A stretch of DNA of 64,000 nt from Vibrio rhodolitus (GCF_003350325.1 NZ_QLYZ01000001.1:396881-460880), one strand, 5' to 3'; numbered from the stretch's first letter, positions 35,506 to 45,017 are shown. Program-made: numbers and translations. Notes: generated by a model not told the origin, from the sequence alone.

Positions 35506-36953
35506 AGCATACCAGTCGCCCATATCACGACATGCTACTTTACGGCAGCGCGTTGCTGCTGCTAAGAGGCGCGTCTTTAATCACTTTGCCGGTAATGACC
35601 TACTTTCTTAGCATCGAGCAAATTGGGCAATTGGAGCTTATCTCTGTCACGCAAATTTTCTTTTCGCTGCTTATCGCACTGGCGATGCATGAAAATCTCT
35701 ATCGCTTTATCGCGACAACTCAAGATGCAAACGAGCAAAAAGCGATGACAAGCCGGCTGTACACCACCAGCCTACTGCTTTCTTGTGGTTTAATCATCAT
35801 GGTCAGTGGCTTGTTTTGGACGATGAATCTATTTTCAAACGGCGAAGTTAAGCTGCAAAACTTTAGTGATAGCCAATTGGTACTGATGGCAAGTGCAATC
35901 GCTATTCAAGGCTCACTAGAAATAAGTCTTGCGTGGTTGAGGCTACAAAATAGAGCACTCATCTTTTTTAAAATCAGCTTGATCTGTACTTGCCTGCAAG
36001 TCGGTTTGATTTTAGCTGTGGTCAGCATAATACCCAGCGTCACTGCGGTACTCGCGGTTGGTGTATTCTGCGCATTCGTCCAGATGGGGTTGCTCCACTT
36101 CTATAACCGCTTTAGCTGGCAAACCCTTTCTTTGGAGCAGTTGAAGCATTACCTGCGTTATTGCCTTCCGATTATGCTATCAGCGCTGGTTGCATTTGGT
36201 TTAAATGGTGGTGAACGTTGGCTTTTAGCACAATCTGGTGATTTAGCCCTGTTAGCGCAATATGCAATCGCAATAAAGTTTGCCCTCGCGATGGGAATTT
36301 TATTGCAGCCTTTTCATATGTGGTGGATGCCAAAGCGCTTTGAATATTGGCAAAATCAAGGAGAAACGACCACCAGCTACATCAGCCAATACGGCATCGT
36401 CTATGCCTGTGTGTTGGCATTGCTGGTAACGTGGCTAGGCAAGCTGTTCATTCTGCTGTTTCTTCCTAGCCAATACCAACTTGCTAGCGACATTTTGGCG
36501 CTCGCTGTGGTTGCTATGCTGTGCAAAGAGCTCGCAGAGATCGTCAATATCGGTATTCTCAAAGCGCAAAAAACCTCTCAGTTATTCTCAATAAACCTGG
36601 TCACTACTACGATTGCGATTGGCTGTGTGTGGCTAGTGGTACTCCAATTTCCAAACCTTGCGCTTTGGACGGTATGTAGCGGAGTGGCATTAGCGCAGCT
36701 AACACGTTGTTTGGTCATATTAACGTTTAGCCAAAAATCCTGTCCGCTACCTTATCAACTTGGCAAACTTACTTGCTATCTTTTGCTAACCTTTACTTTG
36801 ATTGCTTCAAGTTGGATGAGCGATACGATCGTAACCTCAATTCTAATTGCCATAATGGAAACTATATTGCTTGTTGCCGCCGCTCACCACCTAGGTTTAC
36901 TCAAACTGCCATATCAAAATCTGCGTCGTGCGATAGTAAGGTTGAGCTTATGA
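35502..36953 (+). CDS. sypK: SypK, polysaccharide flippase (Wzx-like)
   Basis: A 483-residue membrane protein with about 12-14 helices and the MVF/MATE-like character of Wzx flippases (RGASLITLPVMTYFLSIEQIGQLELI near the N-terminus, where flippases have RxxSLxxxPxxTxxLxxxxYG). It should flip lipid-linked Syp repeat units across the inner membrane. Four-base ATGA overlaps join it to sypJ and sypL. Confidence 0.88.
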   Translation: MKHTSRPYHDMLLYGSALLLLRGASLITLPVMTYFLSIEQIGQLELISVTQIFFSLLIALAMHENLYRFIATTQDANEQKAMTSRLYTTSLLLSCGLIIMVSGLFWTMNLFSNGEVKLQNFSDSQLVLMASAIAIQGSLEISLAWLRLQNRALIFFKISLICTCLQVGLILAVVSIIPSVTAVLAVGVFCAFVQMGLLHFYNRFSWQTLSLEQLKHYLRYCLPIMLSALVAFGLNGGERWLLAQSGDLALLAQYAIAIKFALAMGILLQPFHMWWMPKRFEYWQNQGETTTSYISQYGIVYACVLALLVTWLGKLFILLFLPSQYQLASDILALAVVAMLCKELAEIVNIGILKAQKTSQLFSINLVTTTIAIGCVWLVVLQFPNLALWTVCSGVALAQLTRCLVILTFSQKSCPLPYQLGKLTCYLLLTFTLIASSWMSDTIVTSILIAIMETILLVAAAHHLGLLKLPYQNLRRAIVRLSL

Positions 36954-38350
36954 GATACGCCACGCCGAACTCACACCTTACCGTTATTTTAGTCACCTGT
37001 GCGCTGTTAGCGATTGGTTGGTTAACTGTGCCTGACCCTCGCTTTTTGGTGGTACTTTGTTTGCTTCCGTTGGGTGCGTTGTTTGTCGTAAACCAAACGT
37101 TTTGGCTGGTAAGCCTATTTGTCGTTTTCTCTTTTTTCAGAATCCACGAAGCGATTCCTTCACTCTATAATCTGCGCATTCCGTTACTGCTGTCATTAGG
37201 CTCGCTCGCTGCGCTGGGATGGCATATGCTCATTAGTCAGCAACTCAAACCATTTTGGCATCCCGTGCTCACTTGGATGAGTGCCTTTTGGTTACTTGTG
37301 ATTGTAGGAATTGTTTTTGCTGCCAATCGAGGCATTGCCATTGAATACTTTAAAAATATCTATTGGAAAATCATGGTGATGTCACTTGCGATCTGCTGGC
37401 TAGTGAACACAGTTTCCAGCCTGAAGAAAATTTCCATCCTTATCATGTTTGCTGGGCTTTTGATTGCTGGTGTCGCGATTAGTAATTCCGTCAACGGCAT
37501 CGGTTTGGTTGAAGGAACGCGCGTAACTATTGGTCGAGACTTTGGCTCTATGCTTGGCGACCCAAACGATCTCTCACTAGTGCTGATGTTTCCACTCGCA
37601 TTCTCCCTCAGCCTGAGTATGACTAGGTCTCTGGGTTTTGTGCGCGTACTTGGCATAATCTGTTCAATAGCCGCACTTATCGCCGTTATCGCAACACAAA
37701 GTCGCGGCGGGTTATTAGGCTGTGTCGCCGTACTCGGTATGTTAGGGCTAAAACACATCCGCTCAAAAGCCTTGTTGATCAGCATCGGTGTGGTCGCCGC
37801 TTTGGCTCTGTTTGCCGTCGCGGGAATCTCTGACCGACAATCAGGCGGTGCAGCCGAAGAAGGCTTGGACGCCTCTGCTATGGGTAGACTCTACGCCTGG
37901 GAAGCGGCGTTTAAGATGGCTCTTGAGCGTCCAATCAGCGGCGTGGGCTTAGATAACTTTTACGTTAACTACTTCTACTATAGCCCTCATTGGGACGGAC
38001 TCAATCACGCCGTTCACAGCACCTGGTTTGGAGTCCTTGCGGAAACTGGCTTTCTCGGTTTGATAATTTTTATTGGCTTTATCGTTTGCTTATTGAAAAC
38101 CTGCCGTAAGAGCATTGCACTGATTGACGCTACACCAGAAGCTTTCTCGCCTTATATTCATGCCACCACCTACGCCGTATTTTCTGGAATCGTCGGCACC
38201 ATAGTATCCGGAACTTTCCTAACTCAAGGATTCAATTGGCCAATCTACATCCTTGCAGCGCTGACTGTTGCTTGTCATCGAGTGATTCAAAGTGATTCTC
38301 AAAACAAGAATCACGCTAGGAAACCATTTCAAGAAAACTCAAGCATCTGA
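36950..38350 (+). CDS. sypL: SypL, O-antigen ligase/polymerase (Wzy-like)
   Basis: A 466-residue polytopic protein. The ATG at 36950 overlaps the sypK stop; a longer in-frame reading inside sypK has no support. The Wzy_C/WaaL periplasmic loop is visible (RPISGVGLDNFYV, then HAVHSTWFGVLAETG), and RVTIGRDFGSMLGDPNDLS earlier. It should polymerise repeat units. The SypG enhancer for sypM lies within its last 60 bases. Confidence 0.88.
   Translation: MRYATPNSHLTVILVTCALLAIGWLTVPDPRFLVVLCLLPLGALFVVNQTFWLVSLFVVFSFFRIHEAIPSLYNLRIPLLLSLGSLAALGWHMLISQQLKPFWHPVLTWMSAFWLLVIVGIVFAANRGIAIEYFKNIYWKIMVMSLAICWLVNTVSSLKKISILIMFAGLLIAGVAISNSVNGIGLVEGTRVTIGRDFGSMLGDPNDLSLVLMFPLAFSLSLSMTRSLGFVRVLGIICSIAALIAVIATQSRGGLLGCVAVLGMLGLKHIRSKALLISIGVVAALALFAVAGISDRQSGGAAEEGLDASAMGRLYAWEAAFKMALERPISGVGLDNFYVNYFYYSPHWDGLNHAVHSTWFGVLAETGFLGLIIFIGFIVCLLKTCRKSIALIDATPEAFSPYIHATTYAVFSGIVGTIVSGTFLTQGFNWPIYILAALTVACHRVIQSDSQNKNHARKPFQENSSI
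38294..38312. promoter_or_regulatory. SypG enhancer site before sypM
   Basis: GATTCTCAAAACAAGAATC, an inverted repeat with the TTCTCA core, located inside the 3' end of sypL and about 76 bases upstream of the -24 box. Confidence 0.75.
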
Positions 38351-38369
38351 TTTTTAAAGATAAATAATA

Positions 38370-38384
38370 TGGCACGCAATATGA
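38370..38384 (+). promoter_or_regulatory. Sigma-54-type promoter of sypM
   Basis: TGGCAC-GCAAT-ATGA. The -24 is perfect and the -12 weak, the same arrangement as before sypA. Confidence 0.75.
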
Positions 38385-38435
38385 AACAGTAAGACTGATT
38401 AAAACTTTCAACATCGAATGTTGAAGAGAGGTCTT

Positions 38436-39143
38436 ATGTCAGTTGCTACTTTCAAAGTTTGGTTACAAAACCATCCTAATCCCAAATATCGTCGTTTATT
38501 CCATTGGCTCAAACGATTAAGAGCACAGGAAATTCCAACTCCGCGATTGTTTAATCTATTAATGCACCACAGCTACCAGCTTGTTCAAACGACGCTGACG
38601 ACGTTACTGCGTCTGTTGATCCACACGCCAGCGTTCAAAGGACGCCTGAGCCAGTGTGGTAAACGACTGTATCTATATGGTGGTGTGCCTTTTGTGGCGG
38701 GTCCTTTGACCATCTCAATTGGGGATGATTGCCGCATCTCAGGTCAAACGACCTTTACAGGGCGAAGCCAATCCTCTTCACCGCGTTTAACCATTGGTCG
38801 CAATGTAGATATTGGTTGGCAAAACACGCTCGCGATTGGCAATCAAATCATCATCGAAGATAACGTACGTCTCGCCGGAGGTGTGTTTCTTTTTGGCTAC
38901 TCAGGACACTCGTTAGACGCTACTGCCCGCGCTCAAGGCGCGCCGGATCTTGATCAAGATGTCGGCGATATACATATCAAGCAAGACGCTTGGCTCGGAA
39001 CCAACGTTACTGTGTGCCCAAATGTAACCATAGGACGCGGAACCATCGTTGGCACGGGTAGTGTCGTGATTCATGATCTGCCCGACTTTGTCGTTGCAGT
39101 TGGCAACCCTGCGCGAGTCGTGCGCCATCTAAAGGAGTCTTAA
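38436..39143 (+). CDS. sypM: SypM, hexapeptide-repeat acyltransferase
   Basis: A 235-residue protein. ATG at 38436 is preferred over 38418 because GAGAGG lies between them at the right spacing. The C-terminal left-handed beta-helix has hexapeptide repeats (LTIGRNVDIGWQN, IIIEDNVRLAGG, AWLGTNVTVCPNVTIGRGT, IVGTGSVVIHDL) and the closing GNPARVV of the WbbJ/maa family. It should transfer an acetyl or related group to a sugar of the repeat unit. Confidence 0.9.
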   Translation: MSVATFKVWLQNHPNPKYRRLFHWLKRLRAQEIPTPRLFNLLMHHSYQLVQTTLTTLLRLLIHTPAFKGRLSQCGKRLYLYGGVPFVAGPLTISIGDDCRISGQTTFTGRSQSSSPRLTIGRNVDIGWQNTLAIGNQIIIEDNVRLAGGVFLFGYSGHSLDATARAQGAPDLDQDVGDIHIKQDAWLGTNVTVCPNVTIGRGTIVGTGSVVIHDLPDFVVAVGNPARVVRHLKES

Positions 39144-39144
39144 C

Positions 39145-40272
39145 ATGCGTGATATGATCGTTTTTGGCGAAGACTTCGGTGGTCTTCCTTCAAGTACTCA
39201 GCACTTAATTAAAAATTTGCCTAATATGGGTAAAATCATCTGGGTCAATTCTATTGGGCTGCGCCAACCTCGTTTGAGCAAACACGATGTTGCTAGGGCA
39301 TTTAGCAAGTTGTTTTCAAGCAACATCGCGCAGCCTCATTTGTCTAACATTCGCAAACGTGGCGAGAAAACCTGTTCAATTGAGGTCGTCAATTTACGCA
39401 CAATCCCAGCACCTAGCAGCAAGTTAAGCCGCAAACTAGCGCGTAACTTGATGCTCAAGCAACTCAAACCAATTCTGCATAAACATCGCGTAGAATCGCC
39501 TATCCTTTGGAGTTCACTGCCGACTGCGGCAGATCTGTGTGGGCACTTAGACGAAAGCGCAGTTGTCTATTACTGTGGCGATGATTTTTCTGCTCTTGCA
39601 GGCGTCGACCACGACACGGTTCGAGATCACGAAGCAAAGTTGGTCGACAAGGCGAATGTCGTGTTTGCTGCCAGCGAAAAAATTGCAGAAATGTTCCCAA
39701 GATGCAAAACCATGTTATTGCCTCATGGCGTTGACGTTGATCTCTTCGCCACCCCAACGATACGCGCCAAAGACTTACCTAGCCGCTCAAAACCTATCGC
39801 AGGATTTTATGGCAGCTTGTCTAATTGGTTGGATTACGACTTAATTAACTATGTTTGTGCCAAGATGCCACATTGGGACTTTGTTTTTATCGGACCAAAC
39901 GAGCTTAACTATAATCCGCTACCCAAGCGTGACAATGTCTTCTATCTCGGACCTAGACCTCATCACCAACTGGCCAGTTATAGCCAACACTGGCAGGCAA
40001 GCCTGTTGCCATTTAAGTTCAATCGTCAAATTGAAGCGTGTAACCCATTAAAATTGCGAGAATATTTAGCTGCGGGAGCATCGGTCATCGCCACTCCTTT
40101 TCCGGCACTTACGCCCTACAGTCGCTATATCAAGGTGGTGCAAGACGGCGAGCAAATGTGCTCGGCACTCGATTTACCGCAAACACAGCAGCGTTTACCG
40201 AGCGGCATTGTTGATAACGAAAGCTGGCGATCACGTAGTGAATGGGTTCGCCAGATCATGGAGTTATTATGA
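39145..40272 (+). CDS. sypN: SypN, glycosyltransferase
   Basis: A 375-residue glycosyltransferase with a GT4-like C-terminal half (HGVDVDLFATPTIRAKDLP, KPIAGFYGSL, NPLKLREYLAAGA). It begins two bases after the sypM stop and overlaps sypO by four bases. It has a paralog encoded 27 kb away (12123-13238) in the same window. Confidence 0.9.
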   Translation: MRDMIVFGEDFGGLPSSTQHLIKNLPNMGKIIWVNSIGLRQPRLSKHDVARAFSKLFSSNIAQPHLSNIRKRGEKTCSIEVVNLRTIPAPSSKLSRKLARNLMLKQLKPILHKHRVESPILWSSLPTAADLCGHLDESAVVYYCGDDFSALAGVDHDTVRDHEAKLVDKANVVFAASEKIAEMFPRCKTMLLPHGVDVDLFATPTIRAKDLPSRSKPIAGFYGSLSNWLDYDLINYVCAKMPHWDFVFIGPNELNYNPLPKRDNVFYLGPRPHHQLASYSQHWQASLLPFKFNRQIEACNPLKLREYLAAGASVIATPFPALTPYSRYIKVVQDGEQMCSALDLPQTQQRLPSGIVDNESWRSRSEWVRQIMELL

Positions 40273-41708
40273 ATAGCCTGCCGATGCGTCTAATTCAGCT
40301 TCTCAATGCAGCATGGCGACAACGTTATGCCATTGTGCTACCTGCATTGATCTTTCCTTTTGTGGGAATCTTAGTCGCAAAAATGGCACCGACCGTCTAC
40401 GTTTCACACACCAGTATGTTGGTGCAAGAAACCGCAAAAATGAATCCATTTTTGGAAGATATTGCAGTTTCAACCATGCTCAAAGAGCGCCTCAACGATC
40501 TGACTACCTTGTTGAAGAGTCGGCATATCTTACATTCAGTCGCCAAAGAGCAAGGGTTAATTAGCGAACAAATGTCAGGTAAAGAGCAAGAGTGGGTAAT
40601 AAACCAACTTTCTCAAAACTTATCAGTCAGTCAACAAGGCAAAGACTTTCTAAAAATCGAACTGCGTGCTCCCCGAGCTGAAGGGCTCGAAGCACTGCTC
40701 ACCTCAATTAGCGAACACTTTATCGAGCAGCTTTTGGCACCAGAGCGCTCGTCAATAAAAGACTCAAGTGAGTTTCTCAATATCCACATCAACAAACGCA
40801 GACTAGAACTGGAGCAAGCAGAAAACGCGTTAGCAGATTTTCGTAACAAGCATCTTGCGGTCACTCCGGAAATGCAGCGCCAAAGTTTGACGCAGCTAGC
40901 GATGCTCAAACAAACTCTCGCAGAGAAAGAAGCGGAACTCGCTGGGGTCGAGAAAAGTCTTGGTTCCCTTGATCAACAGCTATCAAAAACCAACCCTGTG
41001 ATTGGCAAAATCGAAGATCAAATTATTGAAATTCGCAGTCAGTTAACCCTGTTGCAAGCCAAGTACACCGACAACCACAGTGCCGTTCAGGCGAAAAAGC
41101 GCGAATTAAATCGACTTGAAAATGAACGTAATCTACTTCTTGATGTTGAGCAACCTAATATCGGCAGCGACCAACTATGGGATATTGCCAGCACCAGCAG
41201 TTTTTCTGACCTTAACCAAGTGCAGCCGCTGCTAGTTACACAATTACATAGCTTACAGCTGGTGAGAAGCCGCTACGAATCGTTAAGCGAAGAGACCAAA
41301 AGCTTACGCGGTATGATTGAACAGATAGAGCAGGACGCACAGAGTTTTGGTAATACCGCTAAAACCATGCGCCGTTTAGAACGCGATGCAAAACTCAAGC
41401 GCCAACTTTATGATGAGTTGTTACAACGTTACGAAATGGCGCAGCTAACAGGCTCTCTCGGTGTCTTTGAACAGAATAAGCGAGTCAAAATCATTGACTT
41501 ACCCTATACACCAAATACGCCATCAAACCTCCCTACCATGATCTATGTGCTTGCAGGATTAGTTGGCGGCTTAGGGCTTGGCGTTGGTCTTGCCATTATC
41601 TTTGAACTCAGTAACTCAGCGGTACGCACCGCAGATCAAATAGCTCGTTCAACAGGGTATCAAGTGATCACTGCAATCCCATGCATTTCAAACCGATTCT
41701 CAAAATAA
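40269..41708 (+). CDS. sypO: SypO, Wzz-type chain-length determinant
   Basis: A 479-residue polysaccharide co-polymerase. ATG at 40269 overlaps the sypN stop. An N-terminal membrane helix (about 22-42), a long periplasmic coiled-coil region (about 150-290 rich in Glu, Leu and Gln; LEQAENALADFRNKHLA), the Pro-rich TPNTPSNLP motif and a C-terminal helix (YVLAGLVGGLGLGVGLAIIF) make the Wzz/XrtA-system pattern. It lacks the cytoplasmic kinase domain, which may be supplied by SypD. The sypP enhancer sits at its very end. Confidence 0.92.
   Translation: MNSLPMRLIQLLNAAWRQRYAIVLPALIFPFVGILVAKMAPTVYVSHTSMLVQETAKMNPFLEDIAVSTMLKERLNDLTTLLKSRHILHSVAKEQGLISEQMSGKEQEWVINQLSQNLSVSQQGKDFLKIELRAPRAEGLEALLTSISEHFIEQLLAPERSSIKDSSEFLNIHINKRRLELEQAENALADFRNKHLAVTPEMQRQSLTQLAMLKQTLAEKEAELAGVEKSLGSLDQQLSKTNPVIGKIEDQIIEIRSQLTLLQAKYTDNHSAVQAKKRELNRLENERNLLLDVEQPNIGSDQLWDIASTSSFSDLNQVQPLLVTQLHSLQLVRSRYESLSEETKSLRGMIEQIEQDAQSFGNTAKTMRRLERDAKLKRQLYDELLQRYEMAQLTGSLGVFEQNKRVKIIDLPYTPNTPSNLPTMIYVLAGLVGGLGLGVGLAIIFELSNSAVRTADQIARSTGYQVITAIPCISNRFSK
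41697..41708. promoter_or_regulatory. SypG enhancer-like site before sypP
   Basis: TTCTCAAAATAA overlaps the sypO stop codon, about 73 bases before the sypP -24 box. Only the left half matches the palindrome well. Confidence 0.65.
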
Positions 41709-41769
41709 AAAAAGACTCCAGAAACCAATAAACAACCAACAAAACATTGATTTTAAATAATAATTTTTT

Positions 41770-41784
41770 TGGCACCATAAATGC
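41770..41784 (+). promoter_or_regulatory. Sigma-54 promoter of sypP
   Basis: TGGCAC-CATAA-ATGC. Nearly consensus; -12 carries GC. It makes an ATG at 41781 part of the promoter, so translation must start later. Confidence 0.85.
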
Positions 41785-41810
41785 AATTCTGCTTTAAACA
41801 GGAGAATTCT

Positions 41811-42971
41811 ATGCAGCAAAATAATCAAATTCTACATGATGCTTCTTCATCATCGCATTTCGACGAGTTTGGCGCGAATCAGCAAGCAAAGCACAAAAAG
41901 CTGACCATTCATGTGGTGCAGCATCTTGCACCAGGTGGCATTGAATCTTTGGTTTTGGAAATGCTCGAAAAAGCGACCGATGACCAGCCAAGTATGGTTA
42001 TTAGCCTTGAAGGGCAAAGACTACCAGCACTACAGCACTGGGACAGATTAAGCAAGTACAGCCATCAACTGTTGTTTCTCAACAAAGCACAAGGCGTCAC
42101 GCCGGGCTTGGTTAGCCAACTAAAGCGACTGTTTTCGATTTTAAAACCAGCCGTTGTCCATACTCATCATATTGGTCCCTTACTTTATGCAGGAAGCGCT
42201 GCACGCCTTGCAAAGGTCGATACCATTATCCACACCGAACATGATGGTTGGCATCTCGATAACAACAAGCGCGCAAACATTCAAAACATTGCGCTTAACC
42301 TTGTTAAACCAAGGCTTGTGGCAGATGCAGACTTTGTCGCTAAGCAGCTCGTTAGTCGATTCGATTATGCAGATCTCACTGTTATCAAAAATGGTATTGA
42401 TTGCCAACGCTTCAAACCCGCATCCAAGACTCTTGCTAGACAAATACTTAAGCTACCTGCGGACGCCACCCTCATTGGCTGCGCGGGTCGTCTCGAGTTC
42501 GTCAAAGGACAGGATGTCCTTATTAATGCTTTGGCTGCATTAAACGACAATATTCACCTCGCCTTTGCTGGCGTCGGTAGCCAACTAACAGAGCTGCAAG
42601 AACTGGCGCACAATCTTGGTGTTGAAAAACGCGTTCACTGGCTTGGCTTAGTTGAGGATATGCCACGCTTTTATCAATCGCTCGACCTGTTTTGTCTACC
42701 ATCACGAAACGAGGGCTTTCCGCTGTCTACTTTGGAAGCGCAGGCTTGTAACGTCACCACCATCGCTACGGACGTTGGCGCAACCTCTGAAACACTGTGC
42801 CCGCACAGCAGCCTTCTTGTTCCTGCGGAAAATCCGCAAGCTCTGGCAAATGCGATTCATACACTGACATCCTTACCTAACTATCCTCAGCCTCGACAAT
42901 TTGTTCTTACTCATAACGAGCTAGATTGCATGATCACTCGTTACCGTCAATTGGCAGAGAAAGGAGAATGA
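41811..42971 (+). CDS. sypP: SypP, glycosyltransferase family 4
   Basis: A 386-residue GT-B enzyme. The ATG at 41811 is chosen because it has AGGAG at the right spacing and the upstream in-frame ATG lies in the promoter -12 box. GT4 features: IHVVQHLAPGGIESLVLEML near the N-terminus, VIKNGIDCQRFKPA, GRLEFVKGQDVLI and the EX7E motif RNEGFPLSTLEA. First gene of the sypP-Q-R operon. Confidence 0.9.
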   Translation: MQQNNQILHDASSSSHFDEFGANQQAKHKKLTIHVVQHLAPGGIESLVLEMLEKATDDQPSMVISLEGQRLPALQHWDRLSKYSHQLLFLNKAQGVTPGLVSQLKRLFSILKPAVVHTHHIGPLLYAGSAARLAKVDTIIHTEHDGWHLDNNKRANIQNIALNLVKPRLVADADFVAKQLVSRFDYADLTVIKNGIDCQRFKPASKTLARQILKLPADATLIGCAGRLEFVKGQDVLINALAALNDNIHLAFAGVGSQLTELQELAHNLGVEKRVHWLGLVEDMPRFYQSLDLFCLPSRNEGFPLSTLEAQACNVTTIATDVGATSETLCPHSSLLVPAENPQALANAIHTLTSLPNYPQPRQFVLTHNELDCMITRYRQLAEKGE

Positions 42972-42973
42972 GT

Positions 42974-44155
42974 ATGCTAGAACCAATATTGGTCTCGATG
43001 TTTTGTGTCTCGGCTGCGCTGATCATCTATCATCATTTGGGCTATCCCTTACTGCTTAAGTTCGCATCGAATAAAACAAGTAAGATGGTAGACAGACAGG
43101 CAAACCGCGCCTATCAAGCCAACTCTGATGATAAGCTTCGACCATCGGTCACCATTGTGGTACCTGCGTACAATGAACAGAATTGGATAGCGCAGAAAAT
43201 TCGTAACCTTGCCTGCATCGACTACCCGAAAAACAAGTTTAAAGTCATCATTGCTTGCGACGGTTGCGCCGACGACACAGCCGAAATTGCAGAAGCAACA
43301 ATACAAGAAGCAATCTGTTGTGAAACCCACTTTGAGATCATCAAATTTGACAGTAACAGAGGCAAAGTTGCGCTTATCAACCACATCATGACAACCCTTG
43401 ATAGTGACATCACCGCACTTAGCGACGTTTCCGCACTTATTTCGATTGACGCGCTATTGCTGGCAGAGCAACGCTTTAGCGACCCAAAAGTAGGCGTAGT
43501 AAATAGCCAATATCATATTCTCAATACCAACAACCAAGGTGAGCGTGATTACTGGCGTTACCAAACCATGCTACAACAAGGCGAAGCCAACATCGGCGCT
43601 AACATCGGTGCTCATGGCGCGCTCTATTTCTTTCGCACCCACCTATTTAAGCCGCTAGCAAGTAATGTCATTAATGATGATTTTGTTTTGCCAATGCAAA
43701 TTATCAAGCGCGGACACACAGCGGTCTACGAGCCTAAGGTTATTGCCCTTGAGCTTGAGTCATCGAATCAACGAGCTGACTTTAAACGTCGTATTCGAAT
43801 TTCCGCCGGCAATATGCAGCAAATCGTGATACTCGCAAAACTATTGTTGCCACGTTATCGCGCTGTCGCTTTCGCTTTTATGTCAGGCAAAACACTCAGA
43901 CTTTTAACCCCTTATTTAATGCTTATCTGTTTGTTCACGTCACTTGCGCTAATGTCTAACCCAATTTTTCAGGCTTTAGCGCTCGGTCAAATTATGTTTT
44001 ACGCCATTGCATTAGCCGGAATGATTGCACCTTCTACGCTCAATCAGCGCTTGGTTCGCGTCATTAGTTACTTTGTTTTAGGACACTTTGCCAACTTATA
44101 TGGCGGTCTGAGATATTTATTTGGATTAGAAAATGGGCGCTGGGAACGCGTTTAA
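42974..44155 (+). CDS. sypQ: SypQ, membrane glycosyltransferase family 2
   Basis: A 393-residue GT-A enzyme. ATG at 42974 is used because AAGGAG at 42961-42966 suits it better than the ATG at 42968 overlapping the sypP stop. An N-terminal helix (about 3-22) is followed by the GT2 domain (SVTIVVPAYNEQNWIAQKI, IIACDGCADDT, ALSDVSALI) and C-terminal membrane helices (about 300-370). It resembles processive or poly-GlcNAc-type synthases in layout, though no QxxRW motif is clear. Confidence 0.9.
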   Translation: MLEPILVSMFCVSAALIIYHHLGYPLLLKFASNKTSKMVDRQANRAYQANSDDKLRPSVTIVVPAYNEQNWIAQKIRNLACIDYPKNKFKVIIACDGCADDTAEIAEATIQEAICCETHFEIIKFDSNRGKVALINHIMTTLDSDITALSDVSALISIDALLLAEQRFSDPKVGVVNSQYHILNTNNQGERDYWRYQTMLQQGEANIGANIGAHGALYFFRTHLFKPLASNVINDDFVLPMQIIKRGHTAVYEPKVIALELESSNQRADFKRRIRISAGNMQQIVILAKLLLPRYRAVAFAFMSGKTLRLLTPYLMLICLFTSLALMSNPIFQALALGQIMFYAIALAGMIAPSTLNQRLVRVISYFVLGHFANLYGGLRYLFGLENGRWERV

Positions 44156-44166
44156 GGAGAATCACC

Positions 44167-44805
44167 ATGCCACACATTATTGCTAACTACCCTATTTGGT
44201 TCGCAAAACGCTTGTTTGACCTGTTCGGTGCTTGCTTTGCCTTGCTGCTTTTCTTGCCGGTGTTCCCTTTGATTGCACTAGCCATCAAATTAACCTCGAA
44301 AGGTCCAGTCTTCTATAAACAGCAGCGAGTGGGCAAATCGACACCTCAACATATGGAATTCTTCGATATCATTAAGTTTCGCACTATGTATCAAGACGCA
44401 GAAAGTCGCTCTGGTGCTGTCTGGGCGAGTAAAAATGACCCGAGAATTACGCCTGTCGGTCGCTTTTTACGAAAAACGCGTTTAGATGAACTGCCGCAGC
44501 TGTTTAACGTTTTAAAGGGTGAGATGTCGCTGATTGGTCCTCGACCTGAGCGCCCTTCTTTTTATAACAAGCTAGAGTATGAAATCCCATATTTTGCCGA
44601 CAGAACCTATGGCGTGATGCCAGGTATTACAGGGCTGGCGCAAGTAAACCAAGGCTATGACACTTGCATCGACGACGTGCGCAAGAAAGTCGGTTTTGAC
44701 CACTGTTACGCACTCTCTCTTCGCTCGACTAAATCTTGGCTCATGATGGATTTCAACATCATCGCGCAAACTGTGGTCGTGATGTTTAATGGTCGAGGTC
44801 AATAG
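44167..44805 (+). CDS. sypR: SypR, initiating sugar-phosphate transferase
   Basis: A 212-residue bacterial sugar transferase (PF02397 type), short form with one N-terminal hydrophobic hairpin (LFDLFGACFALLLFLPVFPL). Conserved family stretches: GPVFYKQQRVGK, IKFRTM, TRLDELPQLFNVLKGEMSLI and GPRPERP. It should transfer the first sugar phosphate to undecaprenyl phosphate, starting the Syp repeat unit. A strong terminator follows. Confidence 0.94.
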   Translation: MPHIIANYPIWFAKRLFDLFGACFALLLFLPVFPLIALAIKLTSKGPVFYKQQRVGKSTPQHMEFFDIIKFRTMYQDAESRSGAVWASKNDPRITPVGRFLRKTRLDELPQLFNVLKGEMSLIGPRPERPSFYNKLEYEIPYFADRTYGVMPGITGLAQVNQGYDTCIDDVRKKVGFDHCYALSLRSTKSWLMMDFNIIAQTVVVMFNGRGQ

Positions 44806-44822
44806 CAGCGATTCCCAAAGCA

Positions 44823-44848
44823 AAAGCCCGCTAGATGCGGGCTTTCAA
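44823..44848 (+). terminator. Terminator at the end of the syp locus
   Basis: AAAGCCCGC / GCGGGCTTT with loop TAGAT, directly after sypR. Confidence 0.85.
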
Positions 44849-44885
44849 ATTGGCTGAATGACAGCGAAGCAGGATATTGACTGGC

Positions 44886-45017
44886 TTAGCGTTTCAGTTT
44901 TACATACACCATAATCATGGCGAAGAGTAACGTCACAAAGATAGATGGCACTACCCAGCTAACCAATACAATTTGAGCTACATTGATTGCCCAATCAGAG
45001 CTAAAGACTATGTCCAT
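44886..45017 (-). CDS. Small single-span membrane protein, 43 residues
   Basis: A 43-residue reading frame (MDIVFSSDWAINVAQIVLVS at the start, ending MVYVKLKR) with one membrane helix at about residues 13-37 and a positive C-terminal tail, the pattern of small regulatory membrane proteins. A GGAAAA ribosome binding stretch precedes the ATG by seven bases. It is the only candidate gene in the 450 bases between sypR and the DUF3297 gene. No family recognised. Confidence 0.5.
   Translation of the reverse strand: MDIVFSSDWAINVAQIVLVSWVVPSIFVTLLFAMIMVYVKLKR

Noticed and set aside
36773..36949. Longer N-terminus for SypL reading through the end of sypK
   Set aside because: That stretch is the sypK coding sequence in another frame. 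The ATG overlapping the sypK stop gives a proper membrane-protein start.
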